NCBI GenBank assembly: GCA_947297555.1
Contig: CAMYTM010000020.1
Coordinates: forward strand, 1 to 8,159
Length of the DNA: 8,159 bases
DNA from: an uncultured Mycoplasmatota bacterium
GTDB taxonomy: Bacteria; Bacillota_I; Bacilli_A; RF39; UBA660
Direction of reading: 5' to 3'
Below the pieces are notes generated by a model. The model did not search any database. It saw only the letters and a list, made by a program, of their open reading frames with translations, and was not told where the DNA came from. Position numbers and translations under genes: made by a program. This document shows positions 1 to 6,371 of this stretch, one piece after another; the stretch's first letter is position 1, and every line of letters begins with the position of its first letter.

Positions 1-270
1 ATTAATATGTACATTGCTAAATATGAAGAAGGAAATATTTTTAATCATGAAGAGTTGCGTACAAGAAAGTTATTACTTCATAAGAAAGAAATTAAAAAAT
101 TAAAAGAAATAAGAGAGAAGGAACGTTATAGCATTGTTCCTTTAAAAATTTATTTTAAACATGGACGTGCTAAGGTTTTAATAGGAATTGCAAAGGGTAA
201 AAAAATGTATGATAAACGTGAATCTATTAAAGAACGTGATGAAAAACGCGAGTCAAGAAAGTATATTTAA
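1..270 (+). CDS. smpB: SsrA-binding protein SmpB (3' part, start outside window)
   Basis: SmpB binds the tRNA-like part of tmRNA and brings it to stalled ribosomes for trans-translation. The visible 89 codons are the C-terminal half to two thirds of a protein that is usually about 150 residues. The frame is open from the first base, so the true start lies upstream; the ATG at 7 is internal. Family hallmarks are clear: a KYEEGNIFNHEELRTRKLLL block, then LLLHKKEIKKL, VPLKIYFKHGRAKVLIGIAKGKK and the basic tail YDKRESIKERDEKRE. That tail becomes helical in the ribosomal mRNA channel in characterised SmpB proteins. The partner RNA gene ssrA lies about 2.2 kb downstream on the same strand, with three genes between. 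It ends in TAA, and no terminator separates it from the next gene, so read-through into the DUF3048 gene is possible. Confidence 0.96.
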   Translation: MNMYIAKYEEGNIFNHEELRTRKLLLHKKEIKKLKEIREKERYSIVPLKIYFKHGRAKVLIGIAKGKKMYDKRESIKERDEKRESRKYI

Positions 271-290
271 TTCTTTTTTGGTATTCTTTA

Positions 291-299
291 TGATATAAT
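291..299 (+). promoter_or_regulatory. Extended -10 promoter element before DUF3048 gene
   Basis: TGATATAAT matches the extended -10 consensus (TGnTATAAT). No good -35 box is visible at 16-18 bp upstream (ttcttt-like only). Transcription would start near 306, right at the ribosome-binding site AGGTGG (306-311), giving a very short leader. The gene may also be read through from smpB. Confidence 0.4.
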
Positions 300-315
300 A
301 TTTTTAGGTGGTAAG

Positions 316-1374
316 ATGAAAAAATACTTCCGCAGGCTAAATAAAAAACAAAGAACCTTTTTCTTTTCTACAATTGGCGTTTTTCTTATTTTTGGTATTT
401 TTTTAACGTTTCCAGTTTTTTATAAATTAAATTATAAATCATTTAAGGAAGAAGAAAAACAAGTAGAAGTGCCTAAATTGAAAATTATAGATTTAAATAG
501 TAAATCACGACCAATTGCTGTGATGATTAATAATATTGGAGTTGCTAGAGATTATCACTCGGGCTTACAAGATGCTTATTTAGTATATGAAATGATTGTT
601 GAGGGTGGTTTAACTAGGTTAATGGCTATTTTTAAAGATGCTACTACATAGCGAATTGGAAGTATTCGTAGTGCTAGGCATTATTATTTAGATTATGTTC
701 TTGAGAATGATGCAATCTATGTGCACTGGGGGTATAGTGAATATGCTATGAGAGATATAACAAAATTCAAGATTAACAATGTTAATGGTCTTACATATGG
801 GAATCAATATTTTTGGAAAGATAATACGTTAAAAGTAGCAACCGAGCATAGGGCCTTTTCTAGTATGGATTTCATTCATAAGGGAATGGAGAAGTTAGGC
901 TATCGTATGACAACAGAAGAAGAGCCTCTTCTAAATTATAGTGTTGATAAGATAGATGTTAGTCATATGGAAGGAGCAGTTCCTGCTAATAATGTAAGTA
1001 TAAAGTATTCTGGTAGTGTTACCACAACTTATCTTTATGATGCTCAAAATGAAAATTATAAAAGAAGTGTAAATGGAAAAGCACATACTGATTATGTTAC
1101 AAAAGAGCAATATACCACAAAAAATATTATTACTTATCAAGTAAAAAATTCGACGATTTCAGGGGATTATAAAGGTAGACAAGATTTGGAGACAGTGGGA
1201 AGTGGTACAGGCTATTTTATTAGTAACGGTTATGCTGTTCCAATTGTGTGGTCAAAACCAAATAGAAATTCTAAAACTGTTTATAAGTTAACAGATGGTA
1301 CTACCTTGAAGGTAAATGATGGAAATACTTATATACAAATTCAACCTGTTGGTCAAGATTTAGTTATTTCATAA
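316..1374 (+). pseudogene. DUF3048 (YerB-like) membrane-anchored protein, interrupted by an in-frame TAG
   Basis: The joined reading frame of 352 codons is a full-length DUF3048 family protein; the family's function is not established. Residues 14-37 form a hydrophobic membrane anchor or signal segment (FFFSTIGVFLIFGIFLTF), so the rest should lie outside the membrane. The N-terminal domain shows RPIAVMINN (65-73), GLQDAYLVYEMIVEGGLTR (83-101) and, after the stop, RIGSIRSARHYYLDY. The C-terminal domain shows GTGYFISNGYAVPIVWSK and a terminal TYIQIQP. Codon 112 (649-651) is TAG, inside the conserved T-x-(K/R)-IG-x-(V/I)-RSAR segment. The frame continues without a shift through the expected family sequence. 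The pieces are 316-651 (111 aa) and an open frame 652-1374. GTG 721 could start the second piece but has no ribosome-binding site. RBS AGGTGG is at 306-311. It may be a recent nonsense pseudogene, a sequencing error or a read-through gene. Confidence 0.85.
649..651 (+). other. Premature amber codon in the DUF3048 gene
   Basis: Reading ACT ACA TAG CGA ATT GGA AGT ATT CGT, the TAG falls where DUF3048 homologues usually have a polar or charged residue (Glu, Lys or Gln) just before the (K/R)IG motif. One substitution from CAG, GAG or AAG would produce it. TAG acts as a normal terminator for other genes here (1784-1786 and 5121-5123), so general recoding of TAG is unlikely. Confidence 0.85.
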
Positions 1375-1413
1375 TATTAATATAAAAACATACTATTAGA
1401 TGAGGAGGAAAAA

Positions 1414-1758
1414 ATGCAAACGTTAATAGATTTTTTGGTTAATAATTATCTTTGGTTTATTATTATTTCTTTAATTTTAATATTTGCTTTAATTGGCTAT
1501 TTGGTAGATACTAGCGAAAGAGCAAATAAAAAGAATCTTTTTAATGAGGATGATTTGGAAAATCCAGAAATGGTAAAAGAGTCTGTAAAAATCGCAGAGC
1601 CTATGGAAAGTTTAAATATGGATATGGGTACTGAAGAAATTCAGGAATTAAATAAAGATGTTATTATAATGCCAAAAGTAAAAGAGGAAACTGTACAAAA
1701 TACACAAACTCATGAAACTACTTCAAAAGAATCGCCGGAAGTATTAGATATTGAATAA
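1414..1758 (+). CDS. Small single-pass membrane protein with acidic cytoplasmic tail, function unknown
   Basis: This is a 114-residue protein I do not recognise. Residues 11-31 (NYLWFIIISLILIFALIGYL) form one clear transmembrane helix. The positive cluster after it (ERANKK, 35-40) suggests the tail stays in the cytoplasm. The remaining ~75 residues are low-complexity, rich in Glu, Met, Thr and Ser, and probably disordered. A strong ribosome-binding site, GAGGAGG (1402-1408), precedes the ATG by 5 bases, so the start is secure. Only 39 bp separate it from the DUF3048 frame with no terminator, so the two are probably co-transcribed. The stop codon sits at the edge of a bidirectional terminator. 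Confidence 0.75.
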   Translation: MQTLIDFLVNNYLWFIIISLILIFALIGYLVDTSERANKKNLFNEDDLENPEMVKESVKIAEPMESLNMDMGTEEIQELNKDVIIMPKVKEETVQNTQTHETTSKESPEVLDIE

Positions 1759-1793
1759 AAAATAGGAAGTTTATTTTGATATCCTATTTTTTT
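1757..1793. terminator. Bidirectional terminator between convergent genes
   Basis: An 11-bp stem pairs AAAAAATAGGA (1757-1767) with TCCTATTTTTT (1782-1792), with a 14-base loop. A-rich and T-rich flanks allow it to stop transcription from both sides. The TAG stop of the minus-strand gene (1784-1786) lies inside the stem, and the plus-strand gene's stop touches its other edge. Confidence 0.8.
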
Positions 1794-2341
1794 ATGTTGC
1801 ATTTTTCGTTATTACATAGAATTTTTGTTTTTTGTATTTTTTCTTTTTTGGAACATTTGAGATCTACTTTTAATCGAAATTCTTTCTCAGATGTTTTGGT
1901 AAGAATGATATAACTATTTAAATAGTTGCAATATTTATTATTTTCATCTTTGATATCGTCAATTAATTTTAGGTTTTTCATTTCTTCTAACATAAAAGAT
2001 GCAGAATCTCCTATATTTTGTGGAAGGGTATTGTTTTCAAAATAATGTAAGATGGCATTTGTAATAATCATCATGTTTTCGTTTAGTTTATTGTTTTGTT
2101 GTTCATTATGTTTTTTTAAACGAACCATGGTGAATATGATAAGAATCATAGAGAGTAGTAAAATGAGTAACTTAAAAAGAAGTAGTTTGTAATTGATTTT
2201 TGTAAGAATAGTAGGAATTTGAAAGTTTTTCTTTTCTTTAGATTTTTTTTCAATTATTTTCATCTTTGGAATATTTCTATTCTTCTTTTTTTGTTTATCT
2301 ATTTTTCTTTTTTTGTATTTTATTTCTTTTTCCTCGTACAT
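1784..2341 (-). CDS. Lys-rich single-pass membrane protein with four-cysteine outer domain, function unknown
   Basis: This is a 185-residue protein with no recognised name. Residues 1-50 are extremely basic (about half Lys/Arg) and should be cytoplasmic. Residues 52-73 (KLLLFKLLILLLSMILIIFTMV) form a single membrane helix. The outer part is a helical segment (80-130, containing LNENMMIITNAILHYF and LEEMKNLKLID) followed by a probable beta region with NSYIILTKTSEKEFRLKVDLKC. Four cysteines (C138, C163, C176, C181) could form two disulfides. The layout of one helix, a long helix and a small Cys-containing beta domain loosely resembles a pseudopilin-like or surface-protein module; this is inference. 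The ATG is preceded by AGAAGGG on the minus strand (2349-2355) and by a near-consensus promoter. The gene ends inside the shared terminator. Confidence 0.75.
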   Translation of the reverse strand: MYEEKEIKYKKRKIDKQKKKNRNIPKMKIIEKKSKEKKNFQIPTILTKINYKLLLFKLLILLLSMILIIFTMVRLKKHNEQQNNKLNENMMIITNAILHYFENNTLPQNIGDSASFMLEEMKNLKLIDDIKDENNKYCNYLNSYIILTKTSEKEFRLKVDLKCSKKEKIQKTKILCNNEKCNIKK

Positions 2342-2366
2342 AATGTTTCCCTTCTTTTGCTAAACT

Positions 2367-2395
2367 ATTATACATGAATTTACAATTATTGTCAT
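2367..2395 (-). promoter_or_regulatory. Promoter for the minus-strand membrane protein gene
   Basis: On the minus strand, -35 ATGACA (2390-2395) and -10 TATAAT (2367-2372) are separated by exactly 17 bp. The start codon of the downstream gene lies 25 bp beyond the -10 box, with an SD-like AGAAGGG between them. Confidence 0.7.
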
Positions 2396-2423
2396 ATAAA
2401 TTTTATGGAAATTTTTATAAATA

Positions 2424-2442
2424 TATGATAGTATACGTATAC
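2424..2442 (+). promoter_or_regulatory. Probable -10 region and 12-bp palindrome before ssrA
   Basis: TATGAT (2424-2429) is a plausible -10 box 13 bases before the mature tmRNA end. No convincing -35 is visible. Between the -10 and the mature end lies GTATACGTATAC (2431-2442), a perfect 12-bp palindrome. The few bases transcribed before position 2443 would be removed by RNase P, as for other tmRNAs. Confidence 0.35.
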
Positions 2443-2808
2443 GGGGCAGTAAATGGCTTTCGACAATTATTACTAGATATGATGGCAAGTGGTAGGCATA
2501 CCTTAAATGCACAAAAATAATAAATAACAAAACTGAAAAAGCCTTTGGTGGCTTCAATCCTGTTTTTGCCTAATATAAGGTTAAGGGATTACTTCTACTT
2601 ACTTTCTCTTATAGGGTAAGATAGGGGTTCATATATATAAGATATATTATAGAGTTGTTTAAGGCTTTATAATGAATTAAACTTAAACTAGTTATGTGAT
2701 AGGTACGTTATAGCCAGTTATATAATAAAATTATAAATCTAACTAAACTTGTAGAAATTGTATTATAGGGTATTTTGGACAGGAGTTCGAATCTCCTCTG
2801 CTCCACCA
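2443..2808 (+). ncRNA. ssrA: Transfer-messenger RNA (tmRNA)
   Basis: This 366-nt RNA acts as a tRNA and then an mRNA to free stalled ribosomes and tag the nascent peptide. The 5' end GGGGCAG (2443-2449) pairs with CTGCTCC (2798-2804) as the 7-bp acceptor stem, with one G-U pair as in other tmRNAs. Discriminator A and CCA (2806-2808) are encoded. The T arm is AGGAG-TTCGAAT-CTCCT (2781-2797), and the 5' GGCTTTCGACA is the conserved D-loop region. The tag frame probably resumes at AAC (2526-2528) after an AATAAAT stretch, lining up with the Bacillus tag start, and ends at TAA (2571-2573). It would add (A)NKTEKAFGGFNPVFA. A hairpin AAGCC/GGCTT lies within the tag frame. Pseudoknot sequence fills about 2575-2770. 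SmpB, its partner, is encoded at the start of the window. Confidence 0.96.
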
Positions 2809-2821
2809 GATTGATAGGAAA

Positions 2822-2840
2822 CTCGAACTTTTTATTCGAG
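2822..2840 (+). other. Small hairpin after ssrA
   Basis: CTCGAA (2822-2827) pairs with TTCGAG (2835-2840) around a 7-base loop. There is no T-run after it, so it is not a terminator on its own. It may help 3' maturation of tmRNA or be part of an attachment region; neither can be shown here. Confidence 0.4.
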
Positions 2841-2853
2841 AGTAATAAATATT

Positions 2854-2879
2854 AACTAGAAGTACCGTCTAGTTTTTTT
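2854..2879 (+). terminator. Rho-independent terminator downstream of ssrA
   Basis: AACTAGA (2854-2860) pairs with TCTAGTT (2868-2874) around loop AGTACCG, followed by seven T's (2873-2879). It is placed to end tmRNA transcription, 46 bases past the CCA. The next start codon is only 28 bp away with no promoter between, so the following gene depends on read-through or on another arrangement of the DNA. Confidence 0.75.
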
Positions 2880-2906
2880 GTTATTTAAGGATTGGAAGTG
2901 AAGAGT

Positions 2907-3173
2907 ATGGATGTTGTTAAGGAATTAGAGTTTGATAAGGAAGTCTTAAAAAGGATTGAAATGATATGTAGATTTGCTTGTGTTAAGCCGACTATTAGAA
3001 AAGGAAGTATTATCAATATTAAAGGAACTAACATTGCTTATTTAAGTCCACATATTATAACAATCAAAAAGAATAATTATTTAATATTCAATGGAAGTGA
3101 TACTTTATTTGTAAATGACTATTCTAAAAGCATTAAATTAAAGGATTTAGAAGTTCATATTAAAACAAATTAA
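2907..3173 (+). CDS. Small protein of unknown function, paralogue of the gene at 7781
   Basis: This 88-residue protein is not recognised. It starts with a charged helix (KELEFDKEVLKRIEMICRF), followed by what looks like alternating beta strands (KPTIRKGSIINIKGTNIAY, PHIITIKKNNYLIFN) and ends in KDLEVHIK. About 45% of positions are identical by eye to the 91-residue protein at 7781-8056, with the shared series FD, IC, KPTI, GSI, NI, TN, PH, IK, FN and KDLE. ATG 2907 is preferred because GGAAG (2894-2898) sits 8 bases before it and the N-terminus then matches the paralogue. An in-frame TTG at 2892 would add five residues. It is 108 bp upstream of the recombinase, so it could be a regulator or recombination directionality factor, but nothing proves that. 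Confidence 0.75.
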   Translation: MDVVKELEFDKEVLKRIEMICRFACVKPTIRKGSIINIKGTNIAYLSPHIITIKKNNYLIFNGSDTLFVNDYSKSIKLKDLEVHIKTN

Positions 3174-3182
3174 TTGTTTTAA
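3160..3182 (+). repeat. 9-bp inverted repeat around the stop codon
   Basis: TTAAAACAA (3160-3168) and TTGTTTTAA (3174-3182) form a perfect inverted repeat with a 5-base centre that contains the TAA stop. It may be a weak terminator or a protein-binding palindrome. A very similar repeat recurs at 6408-6425. Confidence 0.5.
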
Positions 3183-3193
3183 AACTAGGCGTG

Positions 3194-3243
3194 CAAAAAG
3201 GAAGTACAATACTTGAGGTTAAAAGTATGGTCTTTTTGTACTT
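3194..3243 (+). promoter_or_regulatory. Structured leader of the recombinase gene with competing stems
   Basis: CAAAAAG (3194-3200) pairs with CTTTTTG (3232-3238) outside an inner stem ATACTT/AAGTAT (3209-3214 and 3223-3228). An alternative stem AAGTACA (3202-3208)/TGTACTT (3237-3243) uses some of the same bases. No clear promoter is visible in this 108-bp gap. It could be an RNA leader, a relaxase-binding (oriT) region or a recombinase site. Confidence 0.4.
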
Positions 3244-3281
3244 TTAATCTCTCTAAAAAAAAGAAAAGGAGAGATGAAAGA

Positions 3282-5123
3282 ATGAACGAAACAAAGAAAA
3301 TTGCAGGGATTTACATTAGAGTGAGTACACTCGACCAAGCTCGTGAAGGGTTTAGTTTAGGACAACAAGAAGAACAACTAAAAGCACTTTGTGAGCGTAA
3401 AGGTTATGAAGTATATAAAGTATATGCTGATGAAGGAATAAGTGCTAAAAACGATAAAAGACCAGCATATAGAGAAATGTTAAAAGATGTTAAAAACGGT
3501 ACAATCAATGTAATAGTTGCTTTTAAAATGGATAGACTTACTAGAAGTGTATATGATGTTGAAAAACTAATGACAGTAGTTGATAATGCAGGTTGTGATA
3601 TAGATTGTTTAAATGATTCTTCAAATACTACTACATCTACTGGAAGATTAACTTTAAGAATTATGACAAGTGTAAGTCAAAATGAAATAGAAAAATGTTC
3701 AGAAAGAACAAAGTTTGGAATGGTGGGTGCGATTCAAGCTGGACACATTCCAAATCATACACCACTTGGATTCAAAAGAGATAATAAAAAGTTAGTCCCT
3801 GATCCAATGACTAAGGATATAGTTATTAGAATGTATGATTTATATTTAGAAGGTAAAAGTTATCAAGCAATCGCAAATATCTATAATAAAGAACAAGTTT
3901 TAGGTAAAACAAATTGGAAAGATTCTACTATCGGTAAGATAATGACTAACGAACTTTATAAAGGTGATTATCTTCATGGAAAGAAAACAAAAAATCCTAC
4001 TTATTATGAAAATGTTGTTGAACCTATTGTATCTAAAGAAAAATGGGATAATTGTCAATATCAAAAGAAAAGAAATGCTAGGCATTATGAAAGAACAGCC
4101 ACTTATCTATTTACTAACAAACTAAAGTGTTCAGAGTGTGGAAGATTTCTAGGTGGCTGTGCTACTACCAAATCTAATGGCAAGAAATACTATTATTATA
4201 AATGCAAAAAATGTAAAACAAACTACAAGGAAGAAGAAATTAAAAATGGATTATTGATAGAATTATACGAATTAATTCAAAAAGATAACTTAATTAATAA
4301 ATATTATACCCCTTTTATTAAATCTAAATTAGACAATAATACCGAAGAATTTACTAAGAAGATTAAAGAATTAGAAAAACAAAAAGATAGAATTAAAAGT
4401 GCGTATATGCAAGGCATTGTTAAAATGGATGAGTTTGGTAATGAATTAAAATCTATCGAGTTTAATATTGAAGAATTAAATAAGAAAATCAAAGAACAAA
4501 AGCAATATGAGAATTTTAATTTTACTACTAATGACTTGTTAATTTTAGAAGATACTAAGAAAATCGATGAACTTATTTATCCTGATAAAATTATGGAAAA
4601 TATTTTAAGTTTAACTAATTCTCCAAGAGAAGAAATGAAAAGAATTATTGCTACTTATATTGATAACATTGAAGTTAAAAAGGTTGGAGAACAAACACAA
4701 CTAAAATATATCGAATATAGAAAGAACTTTCTAGCCGATTTAGTAAACTTTCATAATGAATATGGTGTTCCATGTAATTGGAGTATCTTTGCTGATTCTA
4801 GTGGTTCTAAGATTGCTATGAATCACGAAGGAAAAACACACAAAGAGGCACAAGAATATTTTGATAAATTGAAAGACACTATCAAAAATGATAAATTAAA
4901 ACTAAATTACTATGAAATTGCAACAGACGACCAGCTAGAAGATGTTGGATTTATCCCTAATGGAGATTATGAAAAAGTATTAAGATTAATTGTTTTATCT
5001 GATTCAAAAAGGTATGATGATAAAACATTAAGATTAGGTGTGATAACACTAGATATGGAAAGTGCAATCCTAAGTCGTATTGGTAAGACAAAGGAGGCAA
5101 ACAATGAGTTATGCTATATTTAG
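3282..5123 (+). CDS. Large serine recombinase (site-specific integrase/excisionase)
   Basis: A 613-residue large serine recombinase that should integrate and excise the element by breaking DNA through a phosphoserine link. The N-terminal catalytic domain (about 7-150) shows YIRVSTLDQ with R13 and the nucleophile S15, and FKMDRLTR with D84, R85 and R88. A Recombinase domain follows (about 155-265, GFKRDNKKLVPD through the KDSTIGKIMTNELYKGDY segment). Next is a zinc ribbon with C283, C286, C308 and C311, then a coiled coil (about 355-410). A C-terminal stretch (about 480-613) is not one I recognise. The start is ATG 3282, with AAAGGAGAG at 3265-3273; an in-frame TTG at 3213 has no good RBS and would add an odd basic tail. 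Its end overlaps the relaxase start by 20 bp and contains that gene's RBS, implying coupled translation. The stop is TAG. Confidence 0.95.
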   Translation: MNETKKIAGIYIRVSTLDQAREGFSLGQQEEQLKALCERKGYEVYKVYADEGISAKNDKRPAYREMLKDVKNGTINVIVAFKMDRLTRSVYDVEKLMTVVDNAGCDIDCLNDSSNTTTSTGRLTLRIMTSVSQNEIEKCSERTKFGMVGAIQAGHIPNHTPLGFKRDNKKLVPDPMTKDIVIRMYDLYLEGKSYQAIANIYNKEQVLGKTNWKDSTIGKIMTNELYKGDYLHGKKTKNPTYYENVVEPIVSKEKWDNCQYQKKRNARHYERTATYLFTNKLKCSECGRFLGGCATTKSNGKKYYYYKCKKCKTNYKEEEIKNGLLIELYELIQKDNLINKYYTPFIKSKLDNNTEEFTKKIKELEKQKDRIKSAYMQGIVKMDEFGNELKSIEFNIEELNKKIKEQKQYENFNFTTNDLLILEDTKKIDELIYPDKIMENILSLTNSPREEMKRIIATYIDNIEVKKVGEQTQLKYIEYRKNFLADLVNFHNEYGVPCNWSIFADSSGSKIAMNHEGKTHKEAQEYFDKLKDTIKNDKLKLNYYEIATDDQLEDVGFIPNGDYEKVLRLIVLSDSKRYDDKTLRLGVITLDMESAILSRIGKTKEANNELCYI

Positions 5124-6330
5124 GTGTAAAGGTGTTAAATCATTGAGTGATTTATCTAATAGAGGTAAGCATAACAAGAGAGAAAAAGAATCTTATAAAA
5201 CAAATCCTGATATTAGAATAGAAGATAGTTCTAAAAATATTGAACTTATCAAGTGTGATAAGAAATATATTGAAAAATTTTATGAAATAACAAAAGATTA
5301 TCGTTTAGAATTTAACGAAAGAATGAAAAATCAAAGATCTGATAGAAAGAAAAGCTTTTATCAAATGGTAAATGATTCAAAAAGTGTTGTTGCTGATGAA
5401 ATACTTTTTACCAGTGATAAGATATTTTTTGATAGTTTATCTAAAGAAGAATTAATGAAATGGGCAAATACTGTATTAGATTTTGTTTATGAAGATATGG
5501 GTTATAAAAAAGAACAAATTATTCATGCAACACTGCACATGGATGAAAAAACACCTCATATTCATTTAGTTGTTGTACCACTTGTTAAAAAGTTTGATAA
5601 ACGAGTAAATAAGGAAAGATACTCTATTTCTAAAAAGGCATACATCAAAAATAGTATTCATTTAAGTGAACTACAAGATAAATATTGTAATCGGTTAAAT
5701 AAAAATGGTTTTAAATTAGAAAGAGGACAAAAAAATACAGGTGTAAAAAATCTTACTCCGAAACAACTAAAACAAGTAACAAGAATATTCAATAAAGATT
5801 TAGATAATGCCAAATGGGAACTTAATCGCAAATATAGAACACTCATTAATAAAATGGAGAGCAAAACTAAAGGTATCTTAAATAAGAAAATAGTATTTGA
5901 TTATAATACCTATTTAGAACTAATGGATTATTTAAAACAAGCAAATGAGGCAGTTAATATGGTTGCCAAAAGTGAAGGCCTTTATAAAGAATTAGAAAAA
6001 GAAATTAAATATTATAAAGTCTTTTTAGCAGTTAATGATGAAAAAGATAATGAAATAAAATATTTAAGAAATGAACTTGAAAAAGTAAATAACAAATATG
6101 ATTCTTTAAAAAGTTTTATTTCTAATTTGCTTCAATTACTAAAAGGTATATTTAAGAAGATACTATCTATTGGTACTGATAAAGAAAAAGATTTAATTAG
6201 TAAACAACTAAAAGAATGTTTTGATAATCATTTATATAGTGATTCTGATATTAATGATATTGTTAAAGATACATCAAAAGAGGTAGAATTAACAAATTAT
6301 ACCGAAGAAAAGGACTACGATTATTTTTAA
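5104..6330 (+). CDS. MobV-family relaxase (Mob/Pre plasmid mobilization protein)
   Basis: A 408-residue relaxase that should nick one strand at oriT and stay attached to it for transfer by a helper conjugation system. The N-terminus MSYAIFRCKGVK continues to GKHNKRE, whose H23 lines up with the catalytic His22 of pMV158 MobM. NPDIRIEDSSKNIEL follows (about 34-49). The metal-binding motif HMDEKTPHIHLVVVP (145-159) and GFKLERG (202-208) are strongly conserved family signatures. The C-terminal half (about 220-350) is charged and helical, including a coiled coil near 295-340, as in other MobV proteins. The start is ATG 5104, 6 bases after the strong AAGGAGG (5091-5097). An in-frame GTG at 5080 lies inside the recombinase gene without an RBS. 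It overlaps the recombinase gene by 20 bp. Its 3' end forms one arm of a 14-bp inverted repeat. Confidence 0.95.
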   Translation: MSYAIFRCKGVKSLSDLSNRGKHNKREKESYKTNPDIRIEDSSKNIELIKCDKKYIEKFYEITKDYRLEFNERMKNQRSDRKKSFYQMVNDSKSVVADEILFTSDKIFFDSLSKEELMKWANTVLDFVYEDMGYKKEQIIHATLHMDEKTPHIHLVVVPLVKKFDKRVNKERYSISKKAYIKNSIHLSELQDKYCNRLNKNGFKLERGQKNTGVKNLTPKQLKQVTRIFNKDLDNAKWELNRKYRTLINKMESKTKGILNKKIVFDYNTYLELMDYLKQANEAVNMVAKSEGLYKELEKEIKYYKVFLAVNDEKDNEIKYLRNELEKVNNKYDSLKSFISNLLQLLKGIFKKILSIGTDKEKDLISKQLKECFDNHLYSDSDINDIVKDTSKEVELTNYTEEKDYDYF

Positions 6331-6344
6331 AATCGTAGTCCTTT
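6309..6344. terminator. Strong inverted repeat at the end of the relaxase gene, probable terminator
   Basis: AAAGGACTACGATT (6309-6322) and AATCGTAGTCCTTT (6331-6344) form a perfect 14-bp stem with an 8-base loop that contains the TAA stop. The T-run after it is short (three T's), so it may be a moderate terminator, an mRNA-stabilising end, or a barrier in both directions. Confidence 0.65.
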
Positions 6345-6346
6345 AA

Positions 6347-6369
6347 TACTAAATGGTGTCAATTTAGTA
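6347..6369 (+). repeat. 8-bp inverted repeat next to the candidate oriT
   Basis: TACTAAAT (6347-6354) and ATTTAGTA (6362-6369) form a perfect stem around loop GGTGTCA. It lies directly between the relaxase terminator and the candidate oriT hairpin, so it may be an accessory oriT repeat. Confidence 0.45.
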
Positions 6370-6371
6370 AA

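Noticed and set aside
931..1140. Minus-strand open frame of 69 codons
   Set aside because: It lies wholly opposite the DUF3048 coding sequence, has no RBS or promoter, and is a by-product of AT-rich sequence.
316..1374. TAG recoded as an amino acid in this organism
   Set aside because: Other genes here end in TAG (1784-1786, 5121-5123) and continue into non-coding or different-frame sequence, so genome-wide recoding does not fit.
2360..2557. Minus-strand open frame of 65 codons
   Set aside because: It is antisense to the promoter region and 5' part of ssrA; the tmRNA structure fully explains this DNA.
2781..2808. Search for a duplicated tmRNA 3' end marking the right attachment site
   Set aside because: No second copy of this segment was found up to 8159, so the attachment sites cannot be assigned.
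3213..3281. Upstream TTG start for the recombinase
   Set aside because: It would add 23 residues of basic low-complexity sequence encoded by the hairpin leader, with no RBS. ATG 3282 has a good RBS and places the catalytic serine at residue 15, as expected.
3274..3285. Three-codon mini-frame ATG AAA GAA TGA overlapping the recombinase start
   Set aside because: The Shine-Dalgarno sequence abuts this ATG too closely to use it, and such short frames are common by chance.
3900..4085. Minus-strand open frames within the recombinase and relaxase genes (also 4304-4492 and 5658-5864)
   Set aside because: Each sits opposite a well-supported conserved gene and has no start signals.
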